Positions 50,222 to 52,378 of a stretch of 52,378 bases of DNA are shown piece after piece. The position numbers and the translations under genes are program-made. The notes under the pieces are model-generated. The model was not told the DNA's origin. It searched no databases and saw only the letters and a program-made list of their open reading frames with translations. This DNA comes from Clostridia bacterium (GTDB lineage: Bacteria; Bacillota; Clostridia; Oscillospirales; Acutalibacteraceae). How positions within the stretch are numbered: the stretch's first letter is position 1; the number at the start of each line of letters is the position of its first letter. Location of the stretch: assembly GCA_017449935.1 (NCBI GenBank), contig JAFSYP010000056.1, forward strand, positions 1 to 52,378, in the 5' to 3' direction.

Positions 50222-52214
50222 TACGGATCTCCTCCATTATTTCTATCCATTCCGGATGGATGCTTTTACGATAAAAAACCGGTATCCTGCCGATCGGCGA
50301 TGCGACCGTATGCAGTCCGCCGCCGTATTCCCTGTCGGTCGACAGCTCGATCCATTCATCCCGCGGCAGATAGACCTGCCTGCGGACGGCGCTCTTTCGC
50401 AGCACCGGCGCGACCAGAACGTCGCGTCCGAGCAGATACTCCGTGCTTTCTGTATAAGCGCGCGCCTCGTCGTAGTAAAAGAACAGCGGACGCACGACGC
50501 CGACGCCGCGTTCGGCATTCTCCGCGACTGCCGCGCGCAGATACGGCTTCAAAAGGCGGTGGACGCGGCTCATCTTCGCCTGATGCCGAAGCACGGCTTC
50601 GCTCGCGTCAAACTGCGCGTTGAGGTCGGGATTGTTGCCCTCGTGGCTGCGCAGCATGGGCGAAAAGGCGTTCATCTCGCACCAGCGCATATACAGCTCC
50701 TCGCTGCGGCGCATCCTGCCGAACGTGGTGTAGCCGCCCGTGTCGGAATGGCTCAGCCCGAAGCCGCTGCACGTCAGCGACAGCATGGCGGGGATCACGG
50801 ACGGCATCCCGTTGTCGACGGAAAAATCGACGTGGTTGTCGCCGTTCCACATCATGGTGGAGTACCGCGGCGTGCCGGAGAAGCCGGCCCTTGTGAAAAA
50901 GAAAATGTCGCCGAGCCTTCCGGCTTCTTCCAGAGCCTCGCGGTTGAGCTTCGCCCAACGCGCGGGCCAGGTGTTGTGGACCAGCTCCGCCTGCTCGCCG
51001 CTGTGCAGCACGCAGTCGGTCGGCAGATACTCGCCGAAGTCCGCCATCCAGCCCGAAAGGCCGAAGTCGATCATATTGCGCCGGATGACCGCCTTGAGCC
51101 AGTTCCACGCGTCGGGATTGGTCAGATCCACCATCGCCGCGGGGAACGTGGTGATGGTGACGAGATAGTCCTTGCCGTCCCTGTCCTTGACGCAGTAGCC
51201 CTTTGCGCTCGCTTCCTTGTACAGCGGCTTCTCGATGGCGAGGAAGGGATTGCAGTAGCCCAGCACGCGGATGTTCTGCGCGGCAAGATCGGCGATCGCC
51301 TGATCGAGGTCCGGGTACAGCTCCCTGTCCCAGTCCCAGTTCCACATCAGCTGCTTGCCGAACGCGGTCACGCGGCGGCCTTCCCAGTCCTGTATCCACA
51401 CGCCGGCGACCGGCATGCCGCACGAAAGGCAGCGTTCGACCTTGCGCAGCATGGTCTGCGTGCCTCCTTGTATGCCGAGGATCGCGCCGTCATACGTCCA
51501 GTCGGGCAGCTCCGGCGGCCGGCCGAGCAGATCGGTCAGCCCCTCCAGAACGTCCTCGAAGCTGTCGCCGAAAACGAAGCTGAACGGCCCGACGCTGTCC
51601 ATCCGCAGGACGTGCCGGTCGGGTTTCGTGAAATCGAAAACGCAGCGCGCCGTCGTCTGCGCGTGGAACGCGTACTTCCGGCTCGACAGGAAGGTCGGCT
51701 GCGCGTAATACGTTTCATAGTTGGAAAACTTCTGCTTGCGGTCGGCGACGGACAGGCCGAATTTGATCTTGAGAAACTTCTTCGATAGCATCTTCGCGTT
51801 CTGATGCTCCGCGACCCAGACGTTGACCTTCTGTCCGCGCAGATCGAATTCGCTGAACGTTTCGCCCGTGCCGTAGACGTGCTCTGCGGCCGCGGCGGGC
51901 AGCGTCAGAACGAGGCGGTTGTACCGGTCGAGCCCCTCGAAGCGAACCGTCAGCCGGTCGCCGCACACGGAAAGGATCGCGCGTCCCTCGTCGAAGCGCA
52001 GCACAGCCTCGGCGCCGTCGAGCGCGGCGTCGCGGACGATCAACGGATGATCTGTATAGTTCTTTTCCCGGATGGTGAAGCTGCCGCGCGTCATGGAAAA
52101 GCAGTTCTCGCCGTTCCCGGCGCGCAGCGGCGCCGAGCCTTTGGGAATCGTGCGGACGCATCTGCCGCCGCGCAGCAAAAGCAGATCGCCGCCCTGTATG
52201 GAAAACCGAAGCAT
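50205..52214 (-). CDS. yihQ: Sulfoquinovosidase-like GH31 alpha-glucosidase (YihQ type)
   Basis: A 669-residue cytoplasmic glycosidase that would release sulfoquinovose from sulfoquinovosyl glycerol. It follows E. coli YihQ closely with a constant offset of 13: nucleophile Asp392 (YihQ 405) in GWMADFGEYLPTD, acid/base Asp459 (472) in WNGDNHVDFS, and sulfonate-pocket residues Gln249, Gln275, Trp291 and Tyr495. At the position of YihQ Arg301 the protein has Gln288 (FGKQLMWNW). GAGGG precedes the ATG at 52214. It is the first gene visible in the operon; a dispersed repeat lies just upstream. Confidence 0.88.
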   Translation of the reverse strand: MLRFSIQGGDLLLLRGGRCVRTIPKGSAPLRAGNGENCFSMTRGSFTIREKNYTDHPLIVRDAALDGAEAVLRFDEGRAILSVCGDRLTVRFEGLDRYNRLVLTLPAAAAEHVYGTGETFSEFDLRGQKVNVWVAEHQNAKMLSKKFLKIKFGLSVADRKQKFSNYETYYAQPTFLSSRKYAFHAQTTARCVFDFTKPDRHVLRMDSVGPFSFVFGDSFEDVLEGLTDLLGRPPELPDWTYDGAILGIQGGTQTMLRKVERCLSCGMPVAGVWIQDWEGRRVTAFGKQLMWNWDWDRELYPDLDQAIADLAAQNIRVLGYCNPFLAIEKPLYKEASAKGYCVKDRDGKDYLVTITTFPAAMVDLTNPDAWNWLKAVIRRNMIDFGLSGWMADFGEYLPTDCVLHSGEQAELVHNTWPARWAKLNREALEEAGRLGDIFFFTRAGFSGTPRYSTMMWNGDNHVDFSVDNGMPSVIPAMLSLTCSGFGLSHSDTGGYTTFGRMRRSEELYMRWCEMNAFSPMLRSHEGNNPDLNAQFDASEAVLRHQAKMSRVHRLLKPYLRAAVAENAERGVGVVRPLFFYYDEARAYTESTEYLLGRDVLVAPVLRKSAVRRQVYLPRDEWIELSTDREYGGGLHTVASPIGRIPVFYRKSIHPEWIEIMEEIRNEILS

Positions 52215-52235
52215 AGAATACCCTCAAGCGTTTTT

Positions 52236-52378
52236 TCAAGGCAATACCGCACAATTCCGGTGTGCGGTTTGCGAAGCAAGATTTTTCGTCAGGTTGTACA
52301 AAAAGCTCGAAGGCTTGCTGACGCAAGTCAAGAGATTTTTGTGCAGCATGACGGAATAAGATTCGAGCAAGGCGTGCA
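52236..52378. repeat. Probable dispersed intergenic repeat upstream of the sulfoglycolysis operon
   Basis: A non-coding stretch to the window edge that starts with a hairpin ACCGCACA/TGTGCGGT (52246-52253 and 52261-52268) and continues with AT-rich segments such as GATTTTTCGTCAGGTTG. Read on the minus strand its frames give peptides (DEKSCFANRTPELCG) that I remember as recurring hypothetical fragments in gut Clostridia. The multi-copy nature cannot be shown in this window, and no promoter for the operon was recognised in it. Confidence 0.6.

Noticed and set aside
51715-52326. 203-residue open frame overlapping the GH31 start
   Set aside because: A shifted frame of the GH31 gene that continues into the upstream repeat; its first part matches recurring repeat-derived peptides, not a gene.

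Overview
The window reads as chromosomal DNA of a GC-rich Firmicute of class Clostridia, probably an anaerobic gut Oscillospiraceae/Ruminococcaceae-like bacterium. This rests on the GC-rich coding bias, a T-box leader before thrS, a PyrR attenuator, an L21 leader with the rplU-prp-rpmA cluster (L27 carries the Firmicutes N-terminal extension cleaved by Prp), a YunB sporulation protein, a rubrerythrin, PadR/DUF1700/DUF4097 genes, and many TTGACA-17-TATAAT promoters with GGAGG ribosome binding sites. No rRNA, tRNA, CRISPR array, phage gene or transposase was seen.

Layout. 1-8.3 kb is housekeeping: uracil permease and pyrR behind a PyrR attenuator; rplU-prp-rpmA behind an L21 leader; a signal-peptide protein; a two-domain NTPase; a HAD hydrolase and a CCA-adding enzyme sharing an interlocked promoter region; panE. 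8.3-13.4 kb holds a lipoprotein and two tandem ECF sigma/membrane anti-sigma-like pairs. 13.5-18.8 kb carries thrS with its T-box, an XRE/zinc-ribbon protein, hslO and ychF. 18.8-23.3 kb is a metal region: a ZIP transporter with a hairpin over its ribosome binding site, and larE, larC and larB (nickel-pincer nucleotide cofactor synthesis, no larA in view) behind two small membrane-protein genes and a terminator. 23.4-32.6 kb has an ATP-grasp/beta-propeller/phosphatase operon, an HMA protein plus P-type ATPase under an ArsR-like operator, a glycosyltransferase pair, and a PadR operon. 32.7-39.1 kb is a rhamnose operon (rhaA, rhaD, GH38 glycosidase, lactaldehyde reductase fucO) without a kinase. 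39.2-44.7 kb has a MIF homologue with an unknown partner, yunB, ligA, a rubrerythrin and a MATE exporter. An AT-rich island then holds a self-contained 41-codon gene.

The most striking system is at 45.1-52.2 kb on the minus strand: a tightly packed six-gene operon encoding a YihQ-like GH31 sulfoquinovosidase, a transaldolase, a YihU-type hydroxyacid dehydrogenase, a sugar isomerase of the fucose/arabinose type, a TauE/SafE exporter and a GPH symporter. Together these match the transaldolase (sulfo-TAL) route of sulfoglycolysis: import of the plant sulfosugar, release and isomerisation of sulfoquinovose, transfer of a three-carbon unit to give fructose 6-phosphate, reduction of sulfolactaldehyde to dihydroxypropanesulfonate, and its export. 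The glycosidase has Gln where I recall Arg301, a sulfonate-binding residue, in E. coli YihQ. A probable dispersed intergenic repeat lies directly upstream of the operon.

CDS calls were made from translated sequence and remembered family motifs; no database search was possible. Start sites were picked by ribosome binding site and family alignment and are noted where they remain doubtful.
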